From Bacteroidales bacterium (GTDB taxonomy: Bacteria > Bacteroidota > Bacteroidia > Bacteroidales > VadinHA17), in the NCBI GenBank assembly GCA_021157415.1, contig JAGGWN010000016.1:1-35832 (forward strand): a stretch of DNA of 35,832 nt, written 5' to 3'. A model generated the notes under the pieces. The model did no database searches. It worked only from the letters and a program-made list of their open reading frames with translations, and was not told the DNA's origin. Made by a program: the position numbers and the translations under genes. Positions 8,737 to 16,997 of this stretch are shown piece after piece; the stretch's first letter is position 1; the number at the start of each line of letters is the position of its first letter.

Positions 8737-9456
8737 TTACAACGAATCATGTTCATTCTGTTTTAATAGCTGGATTCTCCTGTGGACCCGGTATGAGAAA
8801 TAATCGTTGGATAAAGCCAGCGTTAGATGACTCATAAAAGACAACCAGATAGATCCGGAATATATTGTCATGAGACCCAGGAAGATCCCGAAGACCGTGG
8901 CCCCGGCTATTTCCCTTTTATCCTTATGCACATGAGCCAGTGTATAGACAATTATATTGATGAGTAAGGTGCCTGTTATGCCGAATCGTCCCAGCAGAGG
9001 AAATATCAGCAGTCCACGGAAAAGAAACTCATAGCCAACCAGATAAAGGATCCAGGTAAAAATGTTAATCAGTTGTATATTTTTTCCCCAGGGTATTGTT
9101 CGTATTTGCGGATAGTGGGCCAGTAAAGCGGGTTTTCCGGCGTAACGGGCCATAAAGGTTATGAGTGCGAGCCAAAAAAGCAGGGCCGGGATCGCCCATC
9201 CCCGGCCGGGAAGCACAAGCCCGAAATCTGCAGCCTTTAATCCGGGAAGAAAATGAAAAATGGCAATGCCCGGCATAATACCGAAAAGAAAAAAGCCGGT
9301 GATACGCTCCAGTACCACCCTTTGCAAACTGCCGCTGCCAGGAATCCGCAGTAATTTCCTTTCCGAAGCATGCTTGCCATAAAAAAGGAAAATAAAAATT
9401 ATAAAAAACAGAACGGAGAAAAAAATAATGATGGATAATGTTCTGTTTTCAGACAT
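8737..9456 (-). CDS. CPBP-family intramembrane protein (Rce1-like), with an altered active-site motif
   Basis: A 239-aa polytopic membrane protein of the CPBP/Abi (type II CAAX protease, Rce1-like) family. About seven hydrophobic segments are visible, and the three family motifs are recognisable: GYEFLFRG (141-148), YTLAH (171-175) and FMSHLTLALSN (207-217). The first motif is normally EExxxR; here it reads Y142-E143-F-L-F-R147, so the first glutamate is a tyrosine. The final His-to-Asn spacing is also longer than HxxxN. Such Y/W-E variants are, as I recall, not rare in this phylum, so either a diverged subfamily or loss of proteolysis is possible. The ATG at 9456 is preferred over a TTG at 9483. 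It is the first gene of a minus-strand operon with two SDRs and is divergent from the APS reductase gene. Confidence 0.82.
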   Translation of the reverse strand: MSENRTLSIIIFFSVLFFIIFIFLFYGKHASERKLLRIPGSGSLQRVVLERITGFFLFGIMPGIAIFHFLPGLKAADFGLVLPGRGWAIPALLFWLALITFMARYAGKPALLAHYPQIRTIPWGKNIQLINIFTWILYLVGYEFLFRGLLIFPLLGRFGITGTLLINIIVYTLAHVHKDKREIAGATVFGIFLGLMTIYSGSIWLSFMSHLTLALSNDYFSYRVHRRIQLLKQNEHDSL

Positions 9457-9529
9457 TTTAATATATATTGGATGATCAATCAAAAGTAAAAATATTTTGT
9501 AATTTTCAATACGGGCCTTTGCTTTTTTG

Positions 9530-9561
9530 TTTGGCTGATTTACCGGATAGAATTATCTTTG
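9530..9561 (+). promoter_or_regulatory. Bacteroidota-type promoter of the APS reductase gene
   Basis: TTTG (9530-9533) and TATCTTTG (9554-9561) match the -33 and -7 elements (TTTG, TAnnTTTG) with 20 bp between them. Transcription would start a few bases after 9561. This places the TTG codon at 9559 inside the promoter and supports the ATG at 9583 as the start. Confidence 0.75.
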
Positions 9562-9582
9562 AAAGGTTTAATACGGGAATTT

Positions 9583-10284
9583 ATGAAAAAACTGGTCGGA
9601 GAACTCAACAAAAGATTTAAAAAGTCATCGCCTGAAGAAATTATAACCTGGTTCCTCCGCGAATTTAGTGGTGAGGTGGCTGTTTCCAGCAGTATGAGTG
9701 CAGAAGATCAGGTTATTACGGATATGGCCGTCAGGATAAAGCCTGATGTGAAAATATTTACGTTGGATACGGGTCGTCTTTTCCCGGAAACCTATGACCT
9801 GATACAGCAGACAAATGATCATTACGGGATCAGGGTACAGGTGTATTTTCCCGATCGCAGGGACGTGGAAGAAATGGTACATGAACATGGGATCAACTTG
9901 TTTTATCAGAGTGAAGCCAACCGGAAGTTGTGTTGCGATATCCGGAAGCTCAGGCCTTTGGCCAGGGCTTTGAACGGGCTGGATGCCTGGATTTGCGGAT
10001 TGCGTACCGAACAATCGGTGACGCGGATTTTGACCCAGCATGTCGAATGGGATGAGAAAAACGGGCTGATCAAGGTAAATCCCCTGTCGGAATGGTTGGA
10101 AAAGGATGTCTGGGAGTATGTGCATAAAAATAAAGTGCCTTACAATCCCCTTCATGACAAAGGATTCCCCAGTATCGGGTGTCAGCCGTGTACAAGAGCT
10201 GTGAAACCGGGTGAAGATCTGCGGTCAGGACGCTGGTGGTGGGAGACCCCGGAAAAGAAGGAATGCGGGCTACATCAGAAGTGA
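9583..10284 (+). CDS. cysH: Adenylyl-sulfate (APS) reductase, assimilatory, iron-sulfur type
   Basis: A 233-aa cytoplasmic enzyme that reduces adenylyl sulfate (APS) to sulfite with thioredoxin. The PAPS-reductase fold signature is visible (AVSSSMSAEDQVITDMA, FTLDTGRLFPETY). The paired cysteines Cys117-Cys118 and the later Cys200-x2-Cys203 (GCQPCTRAV) form the CC...CxxC set that binds a [4Fe-4S] cluster and marks APS-using rather than PAPS-using enzymes. The C-terminal KKECGLH (Cys228) is the catalytic cysteine that forms the S-sulfo intermediate. The ATG at 9583 was chosen because a good promoter covers the alternative TTG at 9559. No ATP sulfurylase, sulfite reductase or sulfate transporter gene is beside it, so the rest of the pathway must be elsewhere. 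Confidence 0.95.
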   Translation: MKKLVGELNKRFKKSSPEEIITWFLREFSGEVAVSSSMSAEDQVITDMAVRIKPDVKIFTLDTGRLFPETYDLIQQTNDHYGIRVQVYFPDRRDVEEMVHEHGINLFYQSEANRKLCCDIRKLRPLARALNGLDAWICGLRTEQSVTRILTQHVEWDEKNGLIKVNPLSEWLEKDVWEYVHKNKVPYNPLHDKGFPSIGCQPCTRAVKPGEDLRSGRWWWETPEKKECGLHQK

Positions 10285-10464
10285 AAAAGACAGAAGAAAG
10301 CAACAGGGTTGTAATCCCCGGAAATCAGATATGGTCTGACATGTTAATAACGATATATATATGAAAACAAGACCTTCCCTTTTCGTCCTGACCGCTTCTG
10401 CACAAGGACTGAAACCGGCACCCGTACAAATAGCCTTCAGATAATTTTATATTTCCCCGGTAGA

Positions 10465-11871
10465 ATGAAATCCTCCTATAACCTGAAATATGTCACGGCC
10501 ATTTCATTGGTTTCTGCCCTGGGAGGTTTGTTGTTTGGTTATGACTGGGTGGTGATCGGCGGGGCCAAGCCATTTTATGAACAATATTTTTCCATTGCCG
10601 GTATGCCTTATCTCCAGGGATGGGCTATTAGTTCAGCCCTCGTCGGATGTGTCGGAGGCACTTTCCTTTCGGGCTTTTTGTCAGACAGATATGGCCGAAA
10701 ACACCTCTTGATTCTGGCAGCAGTGCTTTTCTCACTGTCGGCAGCAGGTACCGGGGCCTCCGTTTCTTTTACAACCTTTATCCTGTACCGAATACTGGGC
10801 GGACTGGGGATAGGTCTGGCTTCCAATATGTCACCGGTATATATTGCCGAAGTGACCCCGGCAGATGTCCGGGGAAAGTTTGTGTCTGTCAATCAGCTGA
10901 CCATTGTAATAGGTATCCTGCTGGCGCAGACGGTCAACTGGCAGATTGCAAAACCGGTGCCGGAACATGCTACGGCTGACTTTATCTTACAGTCCTGGAA
11001 CGGTCAAACCGGCTGGCGCTGGATGTTCTGGGCCGAACTGGTGCCTGCTTCTCTCTTTTTCCTGCTTATGTGGCTGGTGCCGGAAAGCCCCCGGTTTCTG
11101 GCCAGAAAAAGAAAATATGAACGTTCTTTTTCCATCCTGGAAAAAATAGGAGGGAAAGATTATGCCGGAGAGCGATTAAAAGAAATCAAAGAATCTCTCA
11201 GACAGGATACGGGAAGATTAAATCTGAAGGCGTTAGGGTCGCCGGGCATAACGGGGATTGTTGTTATCGGGGTGGTCCTGGCTGTTTTCCAACAATGGTG
11301 TGGCATCAACGTGATCTTTATGTATGCTGAAGAGATTTTCACCGCTGCAGGATATTCGGTTTCCGACATGCTGTTTAATATTGTGATCACAGGGAGTGTG
11401 AATCTCGTCTTTACTTTCGTGGCGATGGCTCTGGTAGATAAGATCGGACGGAAAACCCTGATGCTGGCCGGGGCCGGCAGCCTGGCTGTCATTTATGCGA
11501 TCATGGGCTTGTTTTATTACATTGGCATCCAGGGTTTTCCTTTGCTGATCCTGGTGATGATGGCCATTGCCGCCTATGCCATGACGATGGCGCCCGTGAC
11601 CTGGGTGATCCTCTCGGAGATATTTCCGAATAAAGTGCGTGGGGCTGCCATGGCGGTAGCCACCTTTGCTTTGTGGACGGCCAATGCTTTGCTGGCCTAT
11701 TCTTTTCCCATGATCAATAAGAGCATACAGGCTTCCGGCAGCTTCTGGTTATTTGCCGGGATTAGTGTATTCGGATTTTTCTTCATCAGAGCAAAACTGA
11801 CAGAGACCAAAGGAAAGACACTGGAACAGATAGAAAAAGAGTTGCTTGGTAAGCCGATTATTGAAGAATAA
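10465..11871 (+). CDS. Sugar porter (MFS, XylE/GLUT-like) transporter
   Basis: A 468-aa, 12-helix inner-membrane transporter of the sugar porter family of the major facilitator superfamily, probably a sugar/H+ symporter. All family signatures are present: GGLLFGYDW in helix 1, LSDRYGRK between helices 2 and 3, the PESPRFL motif before the central loop, QQWCGINVI in helix 7, VDKIGRK between helices 8 and 9, and the C-terminal ETKGKTLEQIE. The length is normal. A GH36-like lipoprotein starts 38 bp downstream on the same strand, suggesting that the two handle the same sugar; an alpha-galactoside or its monosaccharide is only an inference. The 180 bp before it show no clear gene; a 27-codon ORF at 10361 was not accepted. 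Confidence 0.94.
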   Translation: MKSSYNLKYVTAISLVSALGGLLFGYDWVVIGGAKPFYEQYFSIAGMPYLQGWAISSALVGCVGGTFLSGFLSDRYGRKHLLILAAVLFSLSAAGTGASVSFTTFILYRILGGLGIGLASNMSPVYIAEVTPADVRGKFVSVNQLTIVIGILLAQTVNWQIAKPVPEHATADFILQSWNGQTGWRWMFWAELVPASLFFLLMWLVPESPRFLARKRKYERSFSILEKIGGKDYAGERLKEIKESLRQDTGRLNLKALGSPGITGIVVIGVVLAVFQQWCGINVIFMYAEEIFTAAGYSVSDMLFNIVITGSVNLVFTFVAMALVDKIGRKTLMLAGAGSLAVIYAIMGLFYYIGIQGFPLLILVMMAIAAYAMTMAPVTWVILSEIFPNKVRGAAMAVATFALWTANALLAYSFPMINKSIQASGSFWLFAGISVFGFFFIRAKLTETKGKTLEQIEKELLGKPIIEE

Positions 11872-11875
11872 ATTT

Positions 11876-11883
11876 TATTTTTG
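11876..11883 (+). promoter_or_regulatory. Possible internal -7 element before the GH36-like gene
   Basis: TATTTTTG matches the phylum's TAnnTTTG -7 box, 26 bp before the ATG of the GH36-like gene. The nearest TTG upstream (11861-11863) is too close (12 bp) for a classic -33 element, so this is a weak candidate for independent expression of the downstream gene. Confidence 0.35.
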
Positions 11884-11909
11884 ACAATATAACCTAATAA
11901 TTTAAACCC

Positions 11910-14204
11910 ATGAAAAATACCAGACAAAACATTTTCATTTTAATGCTGACAGTCTTCATGATAGGCTTGTCTGCATGTTCTTCCGGAACGTTCAATAGTA
12001 ACGGCTGGCAGATTCTTGTCAACAAAAAAAACAATACCCTGACCATTAAACAGAATGATCTTGGGGTGGTAGTACAGGATGCAAAACTGGCGGTACGGGA
12101 TGAAGCCGGAAGTTTTACCTGTCTGACCGAATGGACCCTGCAAAAGCAGCCGGGTAAAATGACAATTCAAACCGGGCAGCCCAAACAAATAAGCTGGAGT
12201 TTTATCGCTGACTCCGGAAAACTGGGAATACAATGCACGGAGGTTAACGGAGTTTTAACAGGAGTCGCTCCTGCCTCCGAAAGCAGGATCCCTGCTCGCG
12301 TAAAAAGCCAGGATAACGGAGTGATGTACAATGCATTGGGATTTGTCTCTGCCGGTAATATTTACAGTTTGTTTGACCGGGAGACCGATATCCTGATCCG
12401 TTTTCCGGAAGGGAGTGAACTGACGCGCAATGAAGAAAATGCCCGTATGATGGATGTAAAGCTCCCGACACGGGCAGGGGCAGGGATAACGCTGATAAAA
12501 GAGTACTATAACGAAGAAGTGGGCCTGGCAAAGTATCAGAAAACAAAGTTCACACCGGTCTATAAGCCGATACCCAAACGTTTTGACAGGGCTCCTACAG
12601 GATGGAGCAGTTGGTATTGTTATTACATGACGGCCAACGAAGCGGACATGGTGAAGGAAACCGATGCACTGGCCCGCACGCTGAAGCCTTACGGCCTGGA
12701 ATATGTTCAGTTGGATGCCTGTTATACCCGCGGTGAAGAGGCCAACTATCTGGATTGGAATAAAGAGGCTTTTCCAAGAGGCGGTAAATGGCTTTTTAAG
12801 TATATTCTGGATAAAGGCCTGAAACCCGGTTTGTGGCTGAATGCTTATGGAGCCAACTACAAAAAACCGGCTATGGCTGATAAATATCCGGAGAATTTTT
12901 TCCTGCGTAATAAAAACGGCAATCTCTCCGGGGCCTGCTGTACTGCTGATAAGACCGTGGTCCGGCTGGATTATACGAACCCTGATGTCATGAAGAAACA
13001 TTTAATGCCTATGTTCGATACGTTGGTAAACAGTTGGGGTCTCAAATACCTGAAAGCCGGCGGCTGGGGTACCTGGATGGATTATTATGAAAAGAACAAA
13101 AGCCAGGCTTATGATTCGACCCGGGACAGTCGCACCGTGTACCGTGATGTACTGATGGTGATCCGGGAGATGATGGGGGATGATAACTATTTGCTGGGAT
13201 GCGCCATGCATGAGGTGGGCTGTGGTTTCGGCCTGTTCGACGGTTCCCGCACCGGCGGAGACGACCTGGCACAGTGGTATCCCTCCAAAGAGAGTGGGAT
13301 GTCCATGCTCACGTTCTTTAAATCCCTCTTTGGTGCCAACTATCTCAACGGAATATGCTGGTGGTCCGATCCGGATGATGTGCAACTCAGGCCTCCGCTT
13401 ACCATGGAAGAGGCAAAAACCATTGCTACGACGATCTCCCTTTCCGGCCAGGCTTATGTCATCAGTGATTTCATAGCTGATCCTCCGCCGAAAGATCGTT
13501 TCCAAAGTCCTATTCATAAAAAGATCGTTACCAAGTTGCCACCGGAGCGTCTGAAGCTTTATAAGGCAACCATGCCTACAAGGCCCATCCATACCATAGA
13601 TCTCTATCCCTATCGTTGTGAGGCTGTCGTGCGTCCTCAACCGGCTTCCTTCCCCCGCATTCTCGACCTCAAGGTGAATGCTGCTGCAGGAATGTATGAT
13701 GTGGCAGCACTCTATAACTGGAGTGATGAGCCCGCAAAAAAGTCACTTTCCCTTACGCAAGACCTGGGACTCGATCCCGACATGAAATATCTGACCTTTG
13801 ATTACTGGAACGGAAGCTTTCTGGGGGTATATGAAGATACCCTTTCCCTCGATGTGCCGGTCCATGGGGTACGTGCATTGGTGATCCATCCCCTGCAGAA
13901 CAAACCGGTGGTGCTGGCTACCTCACGGCATCTGACGGGAACGGTCAGTTTGCAGGAGGTGACATGGGATGAAACTCTCAGCGTGTTGAGCGGGAAATCA
14001 GTCGTGGTGGAAGGAGATCCTTATTCGCTTTACCTCTTTGCCCCGACAAACCTGAAGGTTGATAATGTCAATGCTTCCATGAAGGGTAAAACCGAGGTGG
14101 GCATAAAAGCCCAACCAGGGGCCCAGGGCTCATTTATCCGGATACAATTCTCGGGCGAAGGAAATGAGCTGGTGTGGAAAGTTAAATTCAAAAAACAATC
14201 ATGA
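11910..14204 (+). CDS. GH36-like (alpha-galactosidase-related) lipoprotein lacking the expected nucleophile
   Basis: A 764-aa lipoprotein: the signal peptide ends in a lipobox (GLSA-Cys23), so it is probably attached to an outer or inner membrane. Residues about 30-215 form a beta-rich N-terminal domain. The TIM barrel starts at PTGWSSWYCYY (229-239) and includes EYVQLDACY (264-272), a fP.GGKWL block and LKPGLWLNAYG, all typical of clan GH-D melibiase-like enzymes. A C-terminal beta domain follows (about 650-764). The block GLFDGSRTGGDDLAQW (441-456) resembles the acid/base loop, with Asp451 or Asp452 as candidate. Where family members have the nucleophile motif K-x-D, this protein reads Y-L-K382-A-G384-G, so the nucleophile is missing on simple alignment. 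It follows a sugar porter gene by 38 bp. It may be a diverged hydrolase with another mechanism or a binding protein. Confidence 0.78.
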   Translation: MKNTRQNIFILMLTVFMIGLSACSSGTFNSNGWQILVNKKNNTLTIKQNDLGVVVQDAKLAVRDEAGSFTCLTEWTLQKQPGKMTIQTGQPKQISWSFIADSGKLGIQCTEVNGVLTGVAPASESRIPARVKSQDNGVMYNALGFVSAGNIYSLFDRETDILIRFPEGSELTRNEENARMMDVKLPTRAGAGITLIKEYYNEEVGLAKYQKTKFTPVYKPIPKRFDRAPTGWSSWYCYYMTANEADMVKETDALARTLKPYGLEYVQLDACYTRGEEANYLDWNKEAFPRGGKWLFKYILDKGLKPGLWLNAYGANYKKPAMADKYPENFFLRNKNGNLSGACCTADKTVVRLDYTNPDVMKKHLMPMFDTLVNSWGLKYLKAGGWGTWMDYYEKNKSQAYDSTRDSRTVYRDVLMVIREMMGDDNYLLGCAMHEVGCGFGLFDGSRTGGDDLAQWYPSKESGMSMLTFFKSLFGANYLNGICWWSDPDDVQLRPPLTMEEAKTIATTISLSGQAYVISDFIADPPPKDRFQSPIHKKIVTKLPPERLKLYKATMPTRPIHTIDLYPYRCEAVVRPQPASFPRILDLKVNAAAGMYDVAALYNWSDEPAKKSLSLTQDLGLDPDMKYLTFDYWNGSFLGVYEDTLSLDVPVHGVRALVIHPLQNKPVVLATSRHLTGTVSLQEVTWDETLSVLSGKSVVVEGDPYSLYLFAPTNLKVDNVNASMKGKTEVGIKAQPGAQGSFIRIQFSGEGNELVWKVKFKKQS

Positions 14205-14293
14205 GGAAGCAGGGACGCAAGATTTTTGTGTCCCTGCAGTTCAGATTAAAGTGTTTTGTCTGTTCACCGGAATTTTCACCAAAACAGGGAATT

Positions 14294-14409
14294 CCTAAGA
14301 CGGCATCGCTATCGCGTAGCTTCAGCCGAGCAAAGGATTTGCCCGGTACGGCTCACGGCCTGTTTGCCATAGGAGATTTTTCCGATATCGCTATTGCGCC
14401 AACTGGGTT
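14294..14409. repeat. Dispersed ~116-bp repeat, copy A
   Basis: It is similar over its whole length to copy B at 33705-33822. Shared landmarks in order are CCTAAG, CGGCATCG, TAGCTTCAGC, AGGATTT, CCCGGTACGG, a T-rich stretch and GCGC-A-AC-GGG-TT. Small internal palindromes occur (GCT...AGC around TTCAGCC). It sits between the convergent GH36-like and phosphoesterase genes, and its right part (14353-14409) encodes the last 18 residues of the phosphoesterase. Confidence 0.8.
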
Positions 14410-16839
14410 AAACAATTGTCTGTACCTGCTGTCCCGGATTTCCGGCATGGGAGAATGTTCTCCTTTGATGGATTTCCACAGGATCTCATTGAGAGGTTGT
14501 TCCGGAGCTTCATCTTCTTCATCCCAGTCCATTAGCATGGAAAGCTTTGATCCGTATGTATCATCGGTATTCATACGGTCCATAGGCCATGTGTTTCTCA
14601 GATAGTCATACGGGGTGAGGTCCGGTTTGTCCGTAAAGGCCGTGGTAAGAGGGAAAGCCGCCGCATCAAACTGACTCATGGGTTCTAAGCCCAGGATCAG
14701 CTCAATCGTCCTGAGCACACTGGTGGTGCTGTACATGTTATGATCGGTCCATCCTCTTTTGGCATAGGGCGAAGCAATCAACAGGATGGAGCGGTGGGCG
14801 TCCACATGATCAGGACCGTTCTGGGCATCATCCTCCAGGACGAAAAGGGCCGTTTCTTTCCAGAATTTGCTGTGGGAGACCGCGTCAAAGACCATTCCGA
14901 GAGCCAGGTCGTTCTCAGCGACCATTGAACGGGGGGTATGCTTGTGTAGGGCCGTACCGTATGTATGATCATTGGGCAGTCGCATGATCATCAGGTTAGG
15001 CCAGTTGCCTTTTTTCTCATACTCATGCATTTCCCGGATAAACTCCGCCGCACGGAGTGTGTCGGGGTAGTTAAGATCCCAGGGACGAAAGCGGGGATCA
15101 AAATGACCTTTCAGCTTGTCCATGGGCGTATAGTAGTAAGTTCCTGAAGAATCATGACCTATTTTGATAAATTCAGCATAACTGCGATAGGAAATACCTG
15201 CTCTGGCAGCCATATCCCAAAGGTATCCGATGGCCGGAGATGCGATGGGGTAATTCCCTTCTGAGGGATACCCCTTTCCCCGTCCCGAATAAGTAGCTGG
15301 CCAGGTTTTTTCCACAAAATCGGTAGCAACGGCTGCTGTAGACCATTCATGGCCGTCGGCACTGACCTCGGCGTCCACATAGAAATTATCAAAAAGGATA
15401 AACTGCTCTGCGATCTTGTGATGATTAGGAGTGATTTTCCTGCCGAACAGTACCAGCGAAGTATCTCCGTTCCCCCGGGCCATATCTCCAAGGACCTGAT
15501 CATAGGTGCGATTTTCCTTAATGATGTATATTACGTGCTTTATAGGAGAGGTGCCTCCAGGCAACGGTATGGCATGGGGTCTGGTGTCCTTCTTCTTGTT
15601 TTGGCTCATTTTTTCCCAGTCATTGTTTTTACGGACCTGGACGGTAAACTCCATGAGCTGTTTATCATCAGGTACAGGCAGAACAGACACCGTGCCCCAG
15701 AGAAGTCGTCCGATATATTGTGATTTCTTGGCATCTTTGTCAACAGGCTGAGGGGCCCGGGGATTGGGTTTGGAGCGAAGTCCTTTTCCGTTGGCGATAA
15801 ACAGGGTCTTTCCGTCCCCGGCCAGAGCTGCTGCCGTGGGATACCACCCTGCCGGGATCAGGCCTTTGACCCTGGAGGACCCCGGCACGGAAATATCAAG
15901 GACCGCTACATCATTGTTGCCGGCATTGACAACAAAAAGTGTTTTGCCGTCAGAGGTGACAGCCAGTCCGTTGGGGGTGGACCCATACCGGGCACCGGGA
16001 TAAGGCCGGACAGAGATGGTTTCTATAACCCGGTCTGATTTTGTGTCAATGGCCGAAACATCGTCGGTGTTGGCATTGGCAACGAACAGGCGACCGTCAT
16101 CTGCCAGCACCATCTTGTTGGGATGATCTCCGGCCGGGATGGTGCCGATAAGGGTTAAATCATAGGGGTCAACCACAGCTACGGCTTTCCCTCCCCAGAT
16201 GCTTACATAAAGCTTTTTTCCGTCCTGTGTCATGACCACATCGTACAGAAAGTGATCAAAAGAAAGATTTTTTACAATCTGTTTGTCTGAAACGGAAATT
16301 TTGAGAAGTTTTCGGGCGGTTTTGGTAGCAACGTATAGAAATTTTCCGTCCCGTCCGGCAGTCAGACCTGTTACAAACCACTCATCGGATGATCCCGGAT
16401 TCACATACATGGAATCGGTCTGAACAAACTGTCCTTTCCGGAGCGAAAAAAAATAGATCAGGTTTCTGCCGCCGCCGGAAGCATACAGCATCTGCCCATC
16501 CCTGCTGAAATCCAGACCGAAGAAAGAAGCTTGTACAGGCAGGGTCTGTACTTGTTTTTGTTGTTTGATATCAATGATCGAAATGAATTGTTCACTGTAT
16601 CCGTTGTTGGTGACTGCCAGGTATTTTCCATCAGGACTGACGGTCATGTTCAGGGGCAGATCACCCACGGGAATCTGCTCTCCGGCGGGGGTGAGCCGGT
16701 AATGATTAGGCAGGAGTACCGTGCCGTCTGATGTTGTTCCGGGCCATTGAGGGCTATGCCCTTGTTTGCAGGACAAGACCCATAGAACCAAAACCAGCAT
16801 GATGCTGATCATGAATAAGGAGGAGGTTAATCTTTTCAT
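14353..16839 (-). CDS. Bifunctional YncE-like beta-propeller / phosphoesterase lipoprotein
   Basis: An 828-aa exported lipoprotein (lipobox VLS-Cys24). Residues about 45-385 are YncE-like beta-propeller repeats, visible as recurring units of the type PDGKYLAVTNNG, RDGQMLYASGGG, DGRLFVANANTDDVSAID and SDGKTLFVVNAGNNDVAVLD. Residues about 435-760 form an alkaline-phosphatase-superfamily phosphoesterase domain, starting at IKHVIYIIKENRTYDQVLGD. It contains SADGHEWS, MRLPNDHT and VLEDDAQNGPDHVDAHRS, which supply the predicted metal-binding Asp and His residues. The combination is a known architecture in Bacteroidota and Acidobacteriota; the substrate (phosphodiester or phosphomonoester) is unknown. 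It is divergent from the SGNH hydrolase gene and convergent with the GH36-like gene. The last 18 codons are supplied by a dispersed repeat, so the original C-terminus may have been replaced. Confidence 0.9.
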   Translation of the reverse strand: MKRLTSSLFMISIMLVLVLWVLSCKQGHSPQWPGTTSDGTVLLPNHYRLTPAGEQIPVGDLPLNMTVSPDGKYLAVTNNGYSEQFISIIDIKQQKQVQTLPVQASFFGLDFSRDGQMLYASGGGRNLIYFFSLRKGQFVQTDSMYVNPGSSDEWFVTGLTAGRDGKFLYVATKTARKLLKISVSDKQIVKNLSFDHFLYDVVMTQDGKKLYVSIWGGKAVAVVDPYDLTLIGTIPAGDHPNKMVLADDGRLFVANANTDDVSAIDTKSDRVIETISVRPYPGARYGSTPNGLAVTSDGKTLFVVNAGNNDVAVLDISVPGSSRVKGLIPAGWYPTAAALAGDGKTLFIANGKGLRSKPNPRAPQPVDKDAKKSQYIGRLLWGTVSVLPVPDDKQLMEFTVQVRKNNDWEKMSQNKKKDTRPHAIPLPGGTSPIKHVIYIIKENRTYDQVLGDMARGNGDTSLVLFGRKITPNHHKIAEQFILFDNFYVDAEVSADGHEWSTAAVATDFVEKTWPATYSGRGKGYPSEGNYPIASPAIGYLWDMAARAGISYRSYAEFIKIGHDSSGTYYYTPMDKLKGHFDPRFRPWDLNYPDTLRAAEFIREMHEYEKKGNWPNLMIMRLPNDHTYGTALHKHTPRSMVAENDLALGMVFDAVSHSKFWKETALFVLEDDAQNGPDHVDAHRSILLIASPYAKRGWTDHNMYSTTSVLRTIELILGLEPMSQFDAAAFPLTTAFTDKPDLTPYDYLRNTWPMDRMNTDDTYGSKLSMLMDWDEEDEAPEQPLNEILWKSIKGEHSPMPEIRDSRYRQLFNPVGAIAISEKSPMANRP

Positions 16840-16997
16840 AGTGATACATCTTTTCTGTAAAGTTGCAAAAAATCCGGATAAGGTTTGTTATGTCCTGCTC
16901 TTTTTTTTAATCCGCCTTCACGTGCCGCATGATGGAAGAGAGGCATCACGGAGTATTAAGTTTTTATTATCTTTAACCTTATTAAAATCGTGAAATA

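Noticed and set aside
9559-9582. A TTG start extending the APS reductase by 8 residues
   Set aside because: The TTG is part of the TATCTTTG -7 promoter box, so it cannot be in the transcript.
10361-10444. A 27-codon ORF (MKTRPSLFVLTASAQGLK...) before the sugar porter
   Set aside because: Too short, no conserved pattern, no ribosome-binding site; could be leader sequence only.
12255-13640. Long antisense ORFs (248 and 212 codons) opposite the GH36-like gene
   Set aside because: The plus-strand product has clear signal peptide and domain motifs; the antisense products have no protein-family pattern.
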